DNA of 64,000 nucleotides from Oligoflexia bacterium (lineage in GTDB: Bacteria; Bdellovibrionota_G; JALEGL01). Shown piece after piece: positions 26,177-34,226 of this stretch. The first letter of the stretch is position 1, and each line of letters starts with the position of its first letter. The stretch covers positions 11,525 through 75,524 of the forward strand of contig DAOLES010000008.1 of the NCBI GenBank assembly GCA_035326705.1, in the 5' to 3' direction. A model generated the notes under the pieces. It saw only the letters and a program-made list of their open reading frames with translations, had not been told where the DNA came from and did no database searches. The position numbers and the translations under genes were made by a program.

Positions 26177-26246
26177 AAATCGATTTATCTATTTTGATGA
26201 GACAATATAGTGCATTTTTCCTAATTTGCAAGAGCTTAAGTCCATA

Positions 26247-26287
26247 AAAAAAGCCAGCTTGAGCATAAAGCGCTTAAGCTGGCTTTT
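26247..26287 (-). terminator. Intrinsic terminator after atpE
   Basis: AAAAGCCAGCTTGAGC and GCTTAAGCTGGCTTTT pair with one mismatch around a seven-base loop, with A and T tracts at either side. It lies about 25 bases past the stop of the minus-strand atpE gene and ends the atpI-atpB-atpE transcript before dnaJ. Confidence 0.9.
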
Positions 26288-26311
26288 ATTTAGTATTTAT
26301 TGATTTGTTAA

Positions 26312-26650
26312 TTATCCAATATTACGTAAAATCAAAAACGCAATAGCAAGACCAAACAACACCAAAGATTCGATCAAAGCAAGACCCACAATCATTGGCA
26401 TGAATACTTTATCAGCTGCTCCTGGGTTTCTTGCTATACCATCTAAAGCTGATGATAGTGCTTTTGACTGTCCCATTGCACCACCAAAAGCAGCAATACC
26501 CATACAAAATGCTGCTGCAATTGCATACCACATGTTTGCTGCTGATCCAGCCACAGTATTAACTGCTTCTGTAGCTGCTGCGCTATCATCAGCAAAAGCT
26601 ACACCAAAACCTAATACCAACACCAATCCAAAAATATGTTTAATTGACAT
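26312..26650 (-). CDS. atpE: ATP synthase F0 subunit c, with signal-peptide-like N terminus
   Basis: A 112-residue c subunit: two helices joined by the ARNP loop, with the ion-binding Glu in LALIESLVLFGLA. Ordinary c subunits have 75-85 residues; the extra N-terminal ~22 residues (MSIKHIFGLVLVLGFGVAFA) look like a cleavable Sec signal. Helix 1 has Gln 13 residues before the loop Arg and helix 2 has Glu-Ser at +20/+21, the spacing of the Gln32/Glu65/Ser66 triad of Na+-binding rings; the Tyr70 and Thr67 equivalents are Phe and Leu. A strong AAGGAG ribosome site lies ahead of the ATG. It sits downstream of atpB with no F1 genes. Confidence 0.94.
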   Translation of the reverse strand: MSIKHIFGLVLVLGFGVAFADDSAAATEAVNTVAGSAANMWYAIAAAFCMGIAAFGGAMGQSKALSSALDGIARNPGAADKVFMPMIVGLALIESLVLFGLAIAFLILRNIG

Positions 26651-26744
26651 GTTTTCTCCTTATTTGATTTCCTCTATATTACAAAATTAACGTAATATCC
26701 TTTTTTTAAAAAACCGCCTCAACAAACCTATTTTGCCAACGCAG

Positions 26745-26846
26745 GAAAGTCTCGAGGAGAGACTTTCTTTTCGACCTGTAGCGTTTGGCCACCGGTCTCA
26801 TGCTCTGTTTCACCAGAACATGTAGGCATGCGTATGTTTGCATGCC
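26745..26846 (-). other. Two hairpins in the atpB-atpE intergenic region
   Basis: The 246-bp gap between atpB and atpE holds a perfect 9-bp stem GAAAGTCTC/GAGACTTTC at 26745-26767 and a 7-bp stem GGCATGC/GCATGCC at 26825-26846. Neither has a T-tract, so they are not typical terminators. Candidates are RNA processing or stability elements that help make more c subunit than a subunit from one transcript. No open frame of note is in the gap. Confidence 0.45.
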
Positions 26847-26896
26847 CAAGCTTTAAAAACTTATATTTTGCTTACACACCTTCCACAAATTTTTTA

Positions 26897-27646
26897 TTAG
26901 TGATCATGCGCCGTTGCAAGAGATATATACACCATTGATAAAACGGTAAATATAAATGCTTGCATAAAACAAACAAAAATTCCCAGTACCATGAATATAA
27001 TAGGTAGTAAGATTGGAACTAACCCTGAAAAAATTCCAAGAACCAAATGATCTACAAAAATATTAATAAACAATCTCACTGAAAGTGTCACTGGACGAAT
27101 AAAATTTGACATGATTTCTATTGTGCCAAACAGTAAATGAAATGCCACCAATGGAATAATTAAAAATAATTTTAAGGCTACGCTTTTTACACCTTGGATA
27201 GATATTGGCGCTAAAAAATGTTTTAAGTAAGATGGACCATGCTCAGAAAAACCAAAATAGTTGTAAGCAATAAATGAAATAATTGCTATAGCTGTACCTG
27301 TTGCCCAGTTTTCTGTAGGTGGTAAAAACCCAGGGACCATACCAATCAAGTTTGAAAAGAAAATAAATATAAAAATTGTTCCTACAAAAGGCAGATACTT
27401 ATAATGATGCGGCCCTATAATATCACGACTTAAACCCGCTAAAACTTCAACCAACAATTCAAAAAATGATTTTAAATTAAACTTTTTTTCCGGCACCAAG
27501 TTTGCCCTAATATCTCGTACTCTTGGATATACAATCCAAGTACCTGCTATCAAAATCAGTACAATAAAACTTGCTGTCACCATATGTACATTATGATGAT
27601 CAACTCCAGGTATAATGTGAAACCAAGTTTTTGGATGATGTCCCAT
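26897..27646 (-). CDS. atpB: ATP synthase F0 subunit a
   Basis: A 249-residue membrane protein with five or six predicted spans. The essential stator Arg is in TLSVRLFINIFVDHLVLG, where most homologues read LRLFGNMLAGH; FIRPVTLSVR with the Pro is also typical. The N terminus is His-rich (MGHHPKTWFHIIPGVDHHN). The subunit forms the ion half-channels beside the c ring. It lies between atpI and atpE on the same strand, an F0-only cluster with F1 genes absent, as is usual in deltaproteobacteria and relatives. Confidence 0.94.
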   Translation of the reverse strand: MGHHPKTWFHIIPGVDHHNVHMVTASFIVLILIAGTWIVYPRVRDIRANLVPEKKFNLKSFFELLVEVLAGLSRDIIGPHHYKYLPFVGTIFIFIFFSNLIGMVPGFLPPTENWATGTAIAIISFIAYNYFGFSEHGPSYLKHFLAPISIQGVKSVALKLFLIIPLVAFHLLFGTIEIMSNFIRPVTLSVRLFINIFVDHLVLGIFSGLVPILLPIIFMVLGIFVCFMQAFIFTVLSMVYISLATAHDH

Positions 27647-27676
27647 TTTTTACGTCCTTAAAAAATTTATAAGCTA

Positions 27677-28084
27677 TTATACTGTTAAAGACTCATTTGA
27701 ATCTTCACGCCTTCCGGTGTGCTCTTTAGCTGTAAAAAGTGTAATCGTCAAGATCATTCCAGTTGCTGCTAAAGCAAACCACAGAGCATCCAAATTCATA
27801 TAAGTCAGGCAAATATACGCCCCTGCAAATAGGCCTAAAAGCTTTAATAGCAATAAAAAGCCACCTTTGACTTGTTCACCACTTTTTTTGGCCATAAAAA
27901 TCATTTTGCCAATTTTAAACAACAGTAAAAAATTCAAATACATAAGACCAGCACCGCAGATCACGGACCTGGCCGCAGTTTGACCAGAAACAAAATAAGC
28001 ACTTGTTGTTGCCAAAACAGCAAAAACAATAGCACCACTGTGCATCAACTTGTTCATTACTGCTAGGCATAATGCCTCTGTCAT
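27677..28084 (-). CDS. atpI: ATP synthase subunit I-like protein
   Basis: A 135-residue protein with four hydrophobic segments in two pairs, matching the size and layout of AtpI, the small membrane protein that helps c-ring assembly in the F0 sector. Sequence identity to well-known AtpI is low, so the call rests on size, topology and position directly upstream of atpB with a 30-base gap. The start may be an internal ATG at 28057 or 28084; no clear ribosome-binding site decides it. Confidence 0.65.
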   Translation of the reverse strand: MTEALCLAVMNKLMHSGAIVFAVLATTSAYFVSGQTAARSVICGAGLMYLNFLLLFKIGKMIFMAKKSGEQVKGGFLLLLKLLGLFAGAYICLTYMNLDALWFALAATGMILTITLFTAKEHTGRREDSNESLTV

Positions 28085-28132
28085 TATCCGTCAAGTCTAG
28101 GTAAAGTTTTTTTCTTTTTTAAGTGGCTGATA

Positions 28133-29251
28133 TTATTGATTTAATAAATAGCCAATGATCAAAACCTGAGGCACTGTGACCAAAGGTAAAAATAAGGCTA
28201 TTTTCCACGACTTTGTCGTTTCTTTTAAAGACATAATCTCAGTATAATCTGTAGAAACCCCGGCCATTAAAAAGGTAAAACTGTTGCCTGGCGCGGCTGC
28301 TCTGCTCATAAAATCAGCGGCCACTGGTGCTGCGCCTTCTGAACATACTTCCAATAGCGTGGTAGCAACAAGGGTTGCCCCCAAGCCTAATAAACTCGGA
28401 CCAAAGTACTGGGCAAAAATATCTGCAGGCACATAAGTTTTAATAACACTTGAAAGCAGCGCCCCAAAAACAATCCACTGGATAATCATTTTAGAATCTT
28501 TAAAGCCATTGATCAGCATTCTACCTACATCTTCCCATTGAAAGTGATACGCTGCCCAATCCTGTTTTAACTGTGTCCAGAGCTTAAAGTCAGGCGCCAA
28601 TTCAATTTGGTGAGGGTTAGAGGGTAATATTCTTTTATTTTCCAATAAATCAAAAACCATCCCAGATACAAAAGCAATCAGCGCAGAAAGAATGACAAAA
28701 ACCATCATCCACTTAAAACCCATCAAAGCCCAAAGAATAAGCGTTAAAGAAAAAGAGTTCCATGGACTGGCAATTAAAAAGGCCATGGTCTGTCCCAGAC
28801 TTGCTCCCCGTTCATAAAGCTTCATGCCCACCATTAAAATACCATGGTTGCATAAATCCAAGAGTAAGCCGGCCAATGTTGCCCGCAATAAGCCAACTTT
28901 GGTCCGAGGTTTGCCTAAAACTGAGATCACATATTCTCTAGGAACAAACGATAACAAACCCACAAATACAATCCCTAAGGCAATGCCCCAAGACATTAAA
29001 TTCATCAATTCATAAAAAGCATGCAGAAGATGAGCAAATTTATTATCAATATTAAAATAAAGACGATTGAGTAAATGCCCGCCGTACAATACACAGGCAC
29101 AAAGCACCATTAATCTAAAAAAAGAATACCAAGATTGCTTGTTGTTGCTTGGGTGACAACTGCTTGGTTTTTCTTCTGTTGAGCAACAATCCATGCTCAG
29201 ACCATACGCCGCAAAACTAGCCTTGTCAACGCAGCTGCTGATCTTTGCCAT
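28133..29251 (-). CDS. ArsP/DUF318-type permease
   Basis: A 372-residue membrane protein with about eight to ten spans. It matches the predicted permease family PF03773 (ArsP, YraQ): two repeated halves with LLLDLCNHGILMVGMKLYER then SPWNSFSLTLI, and LLEVCSEGAAPVAADF then APGNSFTFLMAGVSTDYTEI. The N terminus is Cys-rich (DCCSTEEKPSSCHPS) and may bind metal or arsenic-type ligands. ArsP exports organoarsenicals in the known case; other members have unknown substrates. No ars regulator is nearby. It lies 49 bases before atpI on the same strand. Confidence 0.8.
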   Translation of the reverse strand: MAKISSCVDKASFAAYGLSMDCCSTEEKPSSCHPSNNKQSWYSFFRLMVLCACVLYGGHLLNRLYFNIDNKFAHLLHAFYELMNLMSWGIALGIVFVGLLSFVPREYVISVLGKPRTKVGLLRATLAGLLLDLCNHGILMVGMKLYERGASLGQTMAFLIASPWNSFSLTLILWALMGFKWMMVFVILSALIAFVSGMVFDLLENKRILPSNPHQIELAPDFKLWTQLKQDWAAYHFQWEDVGRMLINGFKDSKMIIQWIVFGALLSSVIKTYVPADIFAQYFGPSLLGLGATLVATTLLEVCSEGAAPVAADFMSRAAAPGNSFTFLMAGVSTDYTEIMSLKETTKSWKIALFLPLVTVPQVLIIGYLLNQ

Positions 29252-29288
29252 AGTCTTTGCTTACATACTGTTATTAAATTTAGTTTAC

Positions 29289-29783
29289 TTATGGCTTGTG
29301 TTTTTGTTGCCAATGTTGGTTGGCTTGTTCAATTTGAGAAGAGTCATCTTGTTTATTCCACTTTTTTAAGGTGTTTCCTAACCAACCCTTGTAAAACAGA
29401 TACACTTTTCCATCAATTACCTTGAATGTTTCTGGATCTATTTCTACCAAGTCACCATTATCTGCCATGGCATAGGCACACCAACCTTTATACTGGGGTA
29501 AATATGCTTCTGGATTGTCTATAAACGCTTGTTGATTGGCTTTAGAACTAAAGTAAATCACAGTTCCATCATATTTGTACTCAAAATCTTTTTGACCTTT
29601 GATGGCTTTGTTTTGCTTGATGTAAGCCACTGGATCATAGCCAGCAATCAATGCACCTTTGCTTTGATAATAACTCACTGTTTGCTTGGCATAAATCATG
29701 TTGAAAGCAAAAAGCCCTAAATATATGCTTATTCCAATATTCTTGCGCATGCTCTTTACAAACACGATTGGTTTAATATTCAT
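29289..29783 (-). CDS. Secreted YHS-domain protein
   Basis: A 164-residue protein with an N-terminal signal peptide (ISIYLGLFAFNMIYA) and a YHS domain: AGYDPVAYI, YFSSKANQQAFIDNPEAYLP and YKGWCAYAMADN, then DPETFKVIDGKVYLFYKG. YHS domains commonly bind metal ions and occur near metal-transport genes; here it sits beside the ArsP-like permease on the same strand (gap 37 bases), which supports a joint metal-related role. The start could be the internal ATG at 29750, which leaves a cleaner signal peptide. Confidence 0.8.
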   Translation of the reverse strand: MNIKPIVFVKSMRKNIGISIYLGLFAFNMIYAKQTVSYYQSKGALIAGYDPVAYIKQNKAIKGQKDFEYKYDGTVIYFSSKANQQAFIDNPEAYLPQYKGWCAYAMADNGDLVEIDPETFKVIDGKVYLFYKGWLGNTLKKWNKQDDSSQIEQANQHWQQKHKP

Positions 29784-29792
29784 TATTTGACT

Positions 29793-31082
29793 CTATATTT
29801 TTTTCAGTGCTTCTCTATGCGCACTGATGGTTTGTTGCAATATAGTTTCATCGTGGGCGGTAGAGACAAACCAACACTCAAAGGCTGAGGGTGGCAAATA
29901 AACCCCTTGCCCTAACATGGCTTGAAAGTACTTACTGAACTTTTCTTGATGGCTCTGTTTGCTGCTTGCAAAGTCTGTCACTTCACTCTCTGTAAAAAAC
30001 AGGGTTAACATTGAACCCACGCGGTTCACTTTGACTGCCACATCTGCTTTTTTTGCTTCTTTTTCTAACTCTTCTTGTAAATATCGACTACGATGCTCAA
30101 GGCTTTCATAAGGGTTCTCATCTTTAAGCATCTTTAAGGTTTTAATGCCCGCCGCCATGCATACGGGATTACCAGACAATGTCCCAGCTTGATACACAGG
30201 TCCTACTGGAGCAACATAATCCATTATTTCTTTTTTACCACCATAAGCGCCCACCGGCATACCGCCGCCAATAATTTTACCCAAACAGGTTAAATCAGGT
30301 TTTACATCATACAAGCCTTGGGCGCTGTGTTTATGCACTCTAAAACCGGTCATCACCTCATCAAAAATATAAACAATGCCGTATTGATCACACAGTTTTC
30401 TAATGCCTTGCAAAAACCCTGGTTTTGGTTCTACCAATCCCATATTACCGGAAACCGGTTCTATAATAATAGCTGCAAAATCTTTAGGAGATGTTTTAAT
30501 GGTTTGCTCCACCATTTCTAAATTATTATAGGGAATACTCACTGTGTTCTTGACCGTTTCTTCTGGAACACCCGGTGAGCCTGGAATGCCTAATGTTGCT
30601 ACTCCCGAACCCCCTTCAACTAAAAATGCATCTGCATGTCCGTGGTAACAACCATTGAATTTTAAGATTTTTTTACGTCCGGTATAACCCCGTGCCAAGC
30701 GAATAGCACTCATGCAAGCTTCTGTACCTGAGTTTACAAATCTAACTTTTTCTACACTGGGGACACTTTGTGTAACCAGTTTTGCTAATTCTATTTCAAA
30801 ACCACTACAAGCACCAAAAGATGTACCGTTACGTAATGTTTTTTCTATTTTTGCCAATATATCAGGATGCGCATGCCCAAAAATGAGAGGCCCCCAGCTC
30901 ATCACATAATCTATATAGGTGTTGCCATCTGCATCTGTTATTTTAGCTCCCTTACCTTTTTCTACATAAAAAGGATGTCCCCCAACAGATGCAAAAGAAC
31001 GAACCGGTGAGTTCACCCCTCCAGGCATGATTTTTTGGGCAGACATGAACAATTCTTCAGATAAAGGTCTTTTTAAAGTCAT
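29793..31082 (-). CDS. hemL: Glutamate-1-semialdehyde 2,1-aminomutase
   Basis: A 429-residue PLP enzyme that makes 5-aminolevulinate in the C5 haem pathway. MPGGVNSPVRSF at the start, the PLP-binding LTCLGKIIGGGMPVGAYGG with the Schiff-base Lys, and GTLSGNPVCMAAG near the end are diagnostic. The frame is open upstream to 31136, but MTLKRPLSEELFMSAQKIMP at 31082 is the natural start; the added residues come from a neighbouring GNAT remnant. It is followed by a 10-base gap before the YHS gene. Confidence 0.95.
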   Translation of the reverse strand: MTLKRPLSEELFMSAQKIMPGGVNSPVRSFASVGGHPFYVEKGKGAKITDADGNTYIDYVMSWGPLIFGHAHPDILAKIEKTLRNGTSFGACSGFEIELAKLVTQSVPSVEKVRFVNSGTEACMSAIRLARGYTGRKKILKFNGCYHGHADAFLVEGGSGVATLGIPGSPGVPEETVKNTVSIPYNNLEMVEQTIKTSPKDFAAIIIEPVSGNMGLVEPKPGFLQGIRKLCDQYGIVYIFDEVMTGFRVHKHSAQGLYDVKPDLTCLGKIIGGGMPVGAYGGKKEIMDYVAPVGPVYQAGTLSGNPVCMAAGIKTLKMLKDENPYESLEHRSRYLQEELEKEAKKADVAVKVNRVGSMLTLFFTESEVTDFASSKQSHQEKFSKYFQAMLGQGVYLPPSAFECWFVSTAHDETILQQTISAHREALKKI

Positions 31083-31126
31083 GAAAAGACTATAAACAAA
31101 AGCATAGAGAGTGACAACTAACCATT

Positions 31127-31279
31127 TTAAAACCACAATTTTTGTGACAGCTCTTTCAAGCAGCTAACAGCGGCTCTAAATATCAACCAATCTTTCATTC
31201 CTTTAACATCAAATTTTTTATAAAAAGCAATTGCATTATCATTCCAGCCTAATGCCCACCATACAAAGCCAGAACAGCC
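31127..31279 (-). pseudogene. Remnant of a GNAT acetyltransferase gene (C-terminal fragment)
   Basis: In one minus-strand frame ending at the TAA 31127-31129, about 50 codons read WWALGWNDNAIAFYKKFDV, then KGMKDWLIFR, and then a Lys-rich tail. The motif 'W N..AI.FYKK.G......W...RL' is the last two strands of a GNAT acetyltransferase. A stop lies in frame just upstream of this fragment (about 31283), so the 5' part of the gene is gone. The fragment overlaps the upstream extension of the hemL frame and has no start. Confidence 0.65.
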
Positions 31280-31326
31280 TTTTTATAATACTTTGTTTGC
31301 CGTTATCTAATTTACATGCTTAAATT

Positions 31327-31908
31327 ATGCTTATGAAAAATAGTTTGTTGATTGTGTTTTTAATGTTAAACGCTCACTCTCTTATTGCGGCAGCAAAACA
31401 TTCTGCATCTAAAAAAGATGCTCTTAGGCAAGAGTTAAACTATGGCTATGCCTTACTCTACAATGGGGTTAAAGGCTTGGTTTTAGCAGATCATTACTTG
31501 TTGATAAAACAAGAACAAGCTTCTTTTAGAACGTTCATGCAGGATATGCAAAGTATGGCCAGTCAAATCATTAAAGACTTGGATCGTTTGCAGAAAGATT
31601 TTCCTGCTTTAGATTATTCAAGCACAGGACAACCCACAATTATCTTAGAAAAAAATGCTCGCGTGACCAAAGATAGGTTGTTGAGTCTAGCACCCTTGGT
31701 TGGTAAAAAAGGTATAGAGTTTGAACACACTTTGCTGCTTTCTACAGCAGCAATATGCAATCAAATGCGACATCTAAGTCATGTGATCAGCAAAAAAGAG
31801 CCCAATAAAAGTCTTAAAAAAGTTACAGCAGACATTGAAAACACCCTCAATAAACAATACGATGCTATTGTTTTACATTTACAAAAACACTACTTTGTTA
31901 AGGAATAG
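31327..31908 (+). CDS. Secreted helical protein, unknown
   Basis: A 193-residue protein with a Sec signal peptide (MKNSLLIVFLMLNAHSLIAAA); translation probably begins at the second ATG, 31333, or the first at 31327. The rest is largely helical with many charged residues, a pattern common in periplasmic helical bundles, and I recognise no family. It is convergent with the BamD-like gene with a six-base gap. Confidence 0.65.
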   Translation: MLMKNSLLIVFLMLNAHSLIAAAKHSASKKDALRQELNYGYALLYNGVKGLVLADHYLLIKQEQASFRTFMQDMQSMASQIIKDLDRLQKDFPALDYSSTGQPTIILEKNARVTKDRLLSLAPLVGKKGIEFEHTLLLSTAAICNQMRHLSHVISKKEPNKSLKKVTADIENTLNKQYDAIVLHLQKHYFVKE

Positions 31909-31914
31909 TTTTGC

Positions 31915-32694
31915 TTATTTAAATTTTTTATTCTGACGTTTGCGCAAGGCCTTGGTTCGGATATCAATAATTTCTGGATTGGGATAAAAACTTTTAGCCT
32001 GCAAATAAAAGCTTTTAGCTTTGGCAAAATTATCCATTTCTTCATATGCAGCTGCAATATTGAATAAGGCCTCCCCTTTTTTATCATCCTTGGGTGCCTG
32101 CTCTAAAACTTTATGATAATACTCTATGGCTTTTTTTGGCATGTTGCCAACATAGGCATTGTTGGCAATGGCAAAAAAAACTTCTTGGCTTTGAGCTTGA
32201 CTTGGGAAGTCTTTAAGCAGCTCCATGTACTCTATATCAGCTTGCTCATACTGGTTAAGCTTACTATAACATTCTGCCATGGCTTTTTTTACTTGATATT
32301 TGTTGGGGTAGTCTGGTGAGATATCCAAAAGCTTTTCATATTCAATAATGGCTTGATCGTAACGTCTGAATATATTTTTTTGTATATGCGCTATCTCTTC
32401 TTGTGCCAGCAAGGTGTAATTGCCCACAGGAAACTTATCCACCAACATACTGTAATTTTGATGGGCTTGTTTGATATCCAAAAGAATATCTTGTTGAATT
32501 TTGGCTGCTCTATAAACAGCTTGCGCTGCTTTTTTATGATCTGCATATTTTTGCGCAAATTTTAAATACGCTGCCACACTTTGAAAATAGCGTTTATTGC
32601 TTTGTTGTTTTTCTGCTAGATAAAAAGCATATTGAGCACAGCTACTCAAAAAAACAACGCTGAACAAACTTATTATAATAATAACTTTTTTCAT
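31915..32694 (-). CDS. BamD-like TPR lipoprotein
   Basis: A 259-residue lipoprotein: signal peptide MKKVIIIISLFSVVFLSSC with a clear LSSC lipobox, then a chain of TPR helices, for example AYLKFAQKYADHKKAAQAVY, AIIEYEKLLDISPDYPNKYQ, DIEYMELLKDFPSQAQSQEV and AIEYYHKVLEQAPKDDKKGE. This layout matches BamD/YfiO or CpoB-type periplasmic TPR lipoproteins; BamD is usually about 240 residues. The frame is open upstream to 32934 but the lipobox demands the start at 32694. No bam partners are beside it. Confidence 0.75.
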   Translation of the reverse strand: MKKVIIIISLFSVVFLSSCAQYAFYLAEKQQSNKRYFQSVAAYLKFAQKYADHKKAAQAVYRAAKIQQDILLDIKQAHQNYSMLVDKFPVGNYTLLAQEEIAHIQKNIFRRYDQAIIEYEKLLDISPDYPNKYQVKKAMAECYSKLNQYEQADIEYMELLKDFPSQAQSQEVFFAIANNAYVGNMPKKAIEYYHKVLEQAPKDDKKGEALFNIAAAYEEMDNFAKAKSFYLQAKSFYPNPEIIDIRTKALRKRQNKKFK

Positions 32695-32734
32695 CTGTCC
32701 ACTTTGATAGCAAAAATACACCGCCCTGCCCATA

Positions 32735-32778
32735 AAAAAAACCAGCAGAGTTTCAATCGTAAACTCTACTGGTTTTTT
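32735..32778 (-). terminator. Intrinsic terminator between the secreted Asp/Asn-rich gene and the BamD-like gene
   Basis: AAAAAACCAGCAGAGTTT and AAACTCTACTGGTTTTTT pair (one mismatch) around a seven-base loop. It lies about 40 bases after the stop of the minus-strand gene at 32819 and 40 bases before the BamD-like start, and so ends the upstream transcript. Confidence 0.88.
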
Positions 32779-32818
32779 AAGTTTATTTAAACGGATAAAA
32801 TGGTTATTTTGCTTGCTA

Positions 32819-33433
32819 TTAGCCGCCGTTGGGGCCGCCACCTCTGCGTTGTAAACCGTCATCATCTTTATTTTTGATGTAATCAGGATCACCAGCTTCT
32901 GGATTATGTGTTTTCCAGTAGTCTGGGTGTTCATAATTCCAGTTTTCTGACTCTAAGCCATCATCATTGTAGTTATCACGCTGAGTTTCTTCCTGAATTG
33001 GCTCACACCAGTAGGGAGGGTACTCTTGACCAGATTCAAACCACATTTTTTCACCGGCATTCCAATCATAGACTTGAACAGGAACGCAGTCACTTCCTCT
33101 ATAAATGGGTTCATCAGATAACTGACCATTTTTTTGATCACCATGATTTAAACAGTTGCATGCCTCAGGGTCATTGCTACAGTTTTCTGGATCAACTTCA
33201 TTCCAATTTTTGTAACGCCCTTCACCCATGGCATCATCATTGTAATTGTTCTGTGTAGGATTTACACATCTATCCTGACGATCATTCAAATCATTGTAGT
33301 CAATAGGGTTCGTATTACGTGTTGGCATGGCGTCGCTACCGTTTTGTTGATAGAACTGTTCTAAACCCATTCTCTCTTGTGCAAAAGCGCTTGTACAAGC
33401 AACCATGATTAACACTGTCATTATTTTTTTCAT
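32819..33433 (-). CDS. Secreted Asn/Asp-rich protein, unknown
   Basis: A 204-residue protein with a clean Sec signal peptide (MKKIMTVLIMVACTSAFAQE). The mature part is unusually rich in Asn, Asp, Tyr and Gly, with scattered cysteines (ENCSNDPEACNCLNHG) and repeated YND/YN motifs such as NYNDDAMGEG and NYNDDGLESEN. This looks disordered and acidic, and could bind calcium, but no family is recognised. It is paired with another small secreted gene 33 bases upstream on the same strand. Confidence 0.7.
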   Translation of the reverse strand: MKKIMTVLIMVACTSAFAQERMGLEQFYQQNGSDAMPTRNTNPIDYNDLNDRQDRCVNPTQNNYNDDAMGEGRYKNWNEVDPENCSNDPEACNCLNHGDQKNGQLSDEPIYRGSDCVPVQVYDWNAGEKMWFESGQEYPPYWCEPIQEETQRDNYNDDGLESENWNYEHPDYWKTHNPEAGDPDYIKNKDDDGLQRRGGGPNGG

Positions 33434-33466
33434 TTTATTTTTCCCTTCCTTATTTTTTGTTTAATT

Positions 33467-33946
33467 TTATTTTTTTTCAATTGTAACTTCTGCCAAAACA
33501 ATCCCTGAAGCGCTCGTTATTTTGATATAGAGACGAGGCAAATTGAATTGCTCTATTTCCCATGGATTTGGTTGATGCTGCGGCTTAACTTCCCAAGGAA
33601 CATAACTTTGATTGCTAGTTTTTTTGGGTTGAATGATGCTTGCTTCTACCCAAATGTGTTCACCTTCTGATATTGCCAAAGGGGCTTCTTTACCATTAAG
33701 ATCAATGGCAAATGCTTCAGTGATTAATTCTGCTCTATCAGGAGATTTTGAATAGGTATCTTTAAAGGTAATGGTACCACTGACAAAACTAACATCTCTA
33801 GGTTCAAAAACCAAACCTTCATTTAAGCTTAATGAAGCTTGGTAAAAATCAGATGTTTTTTGTGTGATGCTATACTGACCCGGCTGCTGCGCAAAACCCA
33901 CTGAACAAAAACCAACGACAAGCAAACTTAAGATATTTTTTACCAC
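33467..33946 (-). CDS. Small secreted protein, unknown
   Basis: A 159-residue protein with a Sec signal peptide (MVKNILSLLVVGFCSVGFAQ). The mature part is beta-rich and without cysteines apart from the signal, with no motif I recognise. It precedes the Asn/Asp-rich secreted gene by 33 bases on the same strand, so the two are probably cotranscribed and may share a surface or periplasmic role. The 280-bp gap on its upstream side holds the terminator at 34101 and otherwise nothing clear. Confidence 0.65.
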   Translation of the reverse strand: MVKNILSLLVVGFCSVGFAQQPGQYSITQKTSDFYQASLSLNEGLVFEPRDVSFVSGTITFKDTYSKSPDRAELITEAFAIDLNGKEAPLAISEGEHIWVEASIIQPKKTSNQSYVPWEVKPQHQPNPWEIEQFNLPRLYIKITSASGIVLAEVTIEKK

Positions 33947-34100
33947 GTCATCCCCCTTTGAAAGAATATTTTTATCAACACTCTTCTGCTAACACAGGCC
34001 ATAAAAACAACAAAATTAATAATATTTTTTTTTAAATTAATAATATTAATTATTATGTGCCTTCAAAATAACGCGAATAGTTATAATTTTTGCTATAAAA

Positions 34101-34130
34101 AAGGGTTTGTATCCTTAAATACAAACCCTT
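34101..34130 (-). terminator. Intrinsic terminator after gyrA
   Basis: AAGGGTTTGTAT and ATACAAACCCTT are perfect 12-bp arms around a six-base loop. Read on the minus strand the stem is followed by a T-tract (TTTTTTATAG). It lies 97 bases after the gyrA stop, ending the recF-gyrB-gyrA transcript. Confidence 0.85.
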
Positions 34131-34226
34131 AACTAGGGGACCATACTGCATGTGTTTTTCCTTAAGCATTTAAAACACCAGAAAACCTCCAGGCAAAATC
34201 AAGCTTGGTTTTCACAAGGTTATTGA

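Noticed and set aside
31083..31136. Longer hemL start at 31136
   Set aside because: The added residues come from a GNAT gene remnant; the family begins with MTLKRPLSEELF.
32695..32934. Upstream extension of the BamD-like frame
   Set aside because: The lipoprotein signal MKKVIIIISLFSVVFLSSC is complete at 32694 and a terminator lies in the extension.
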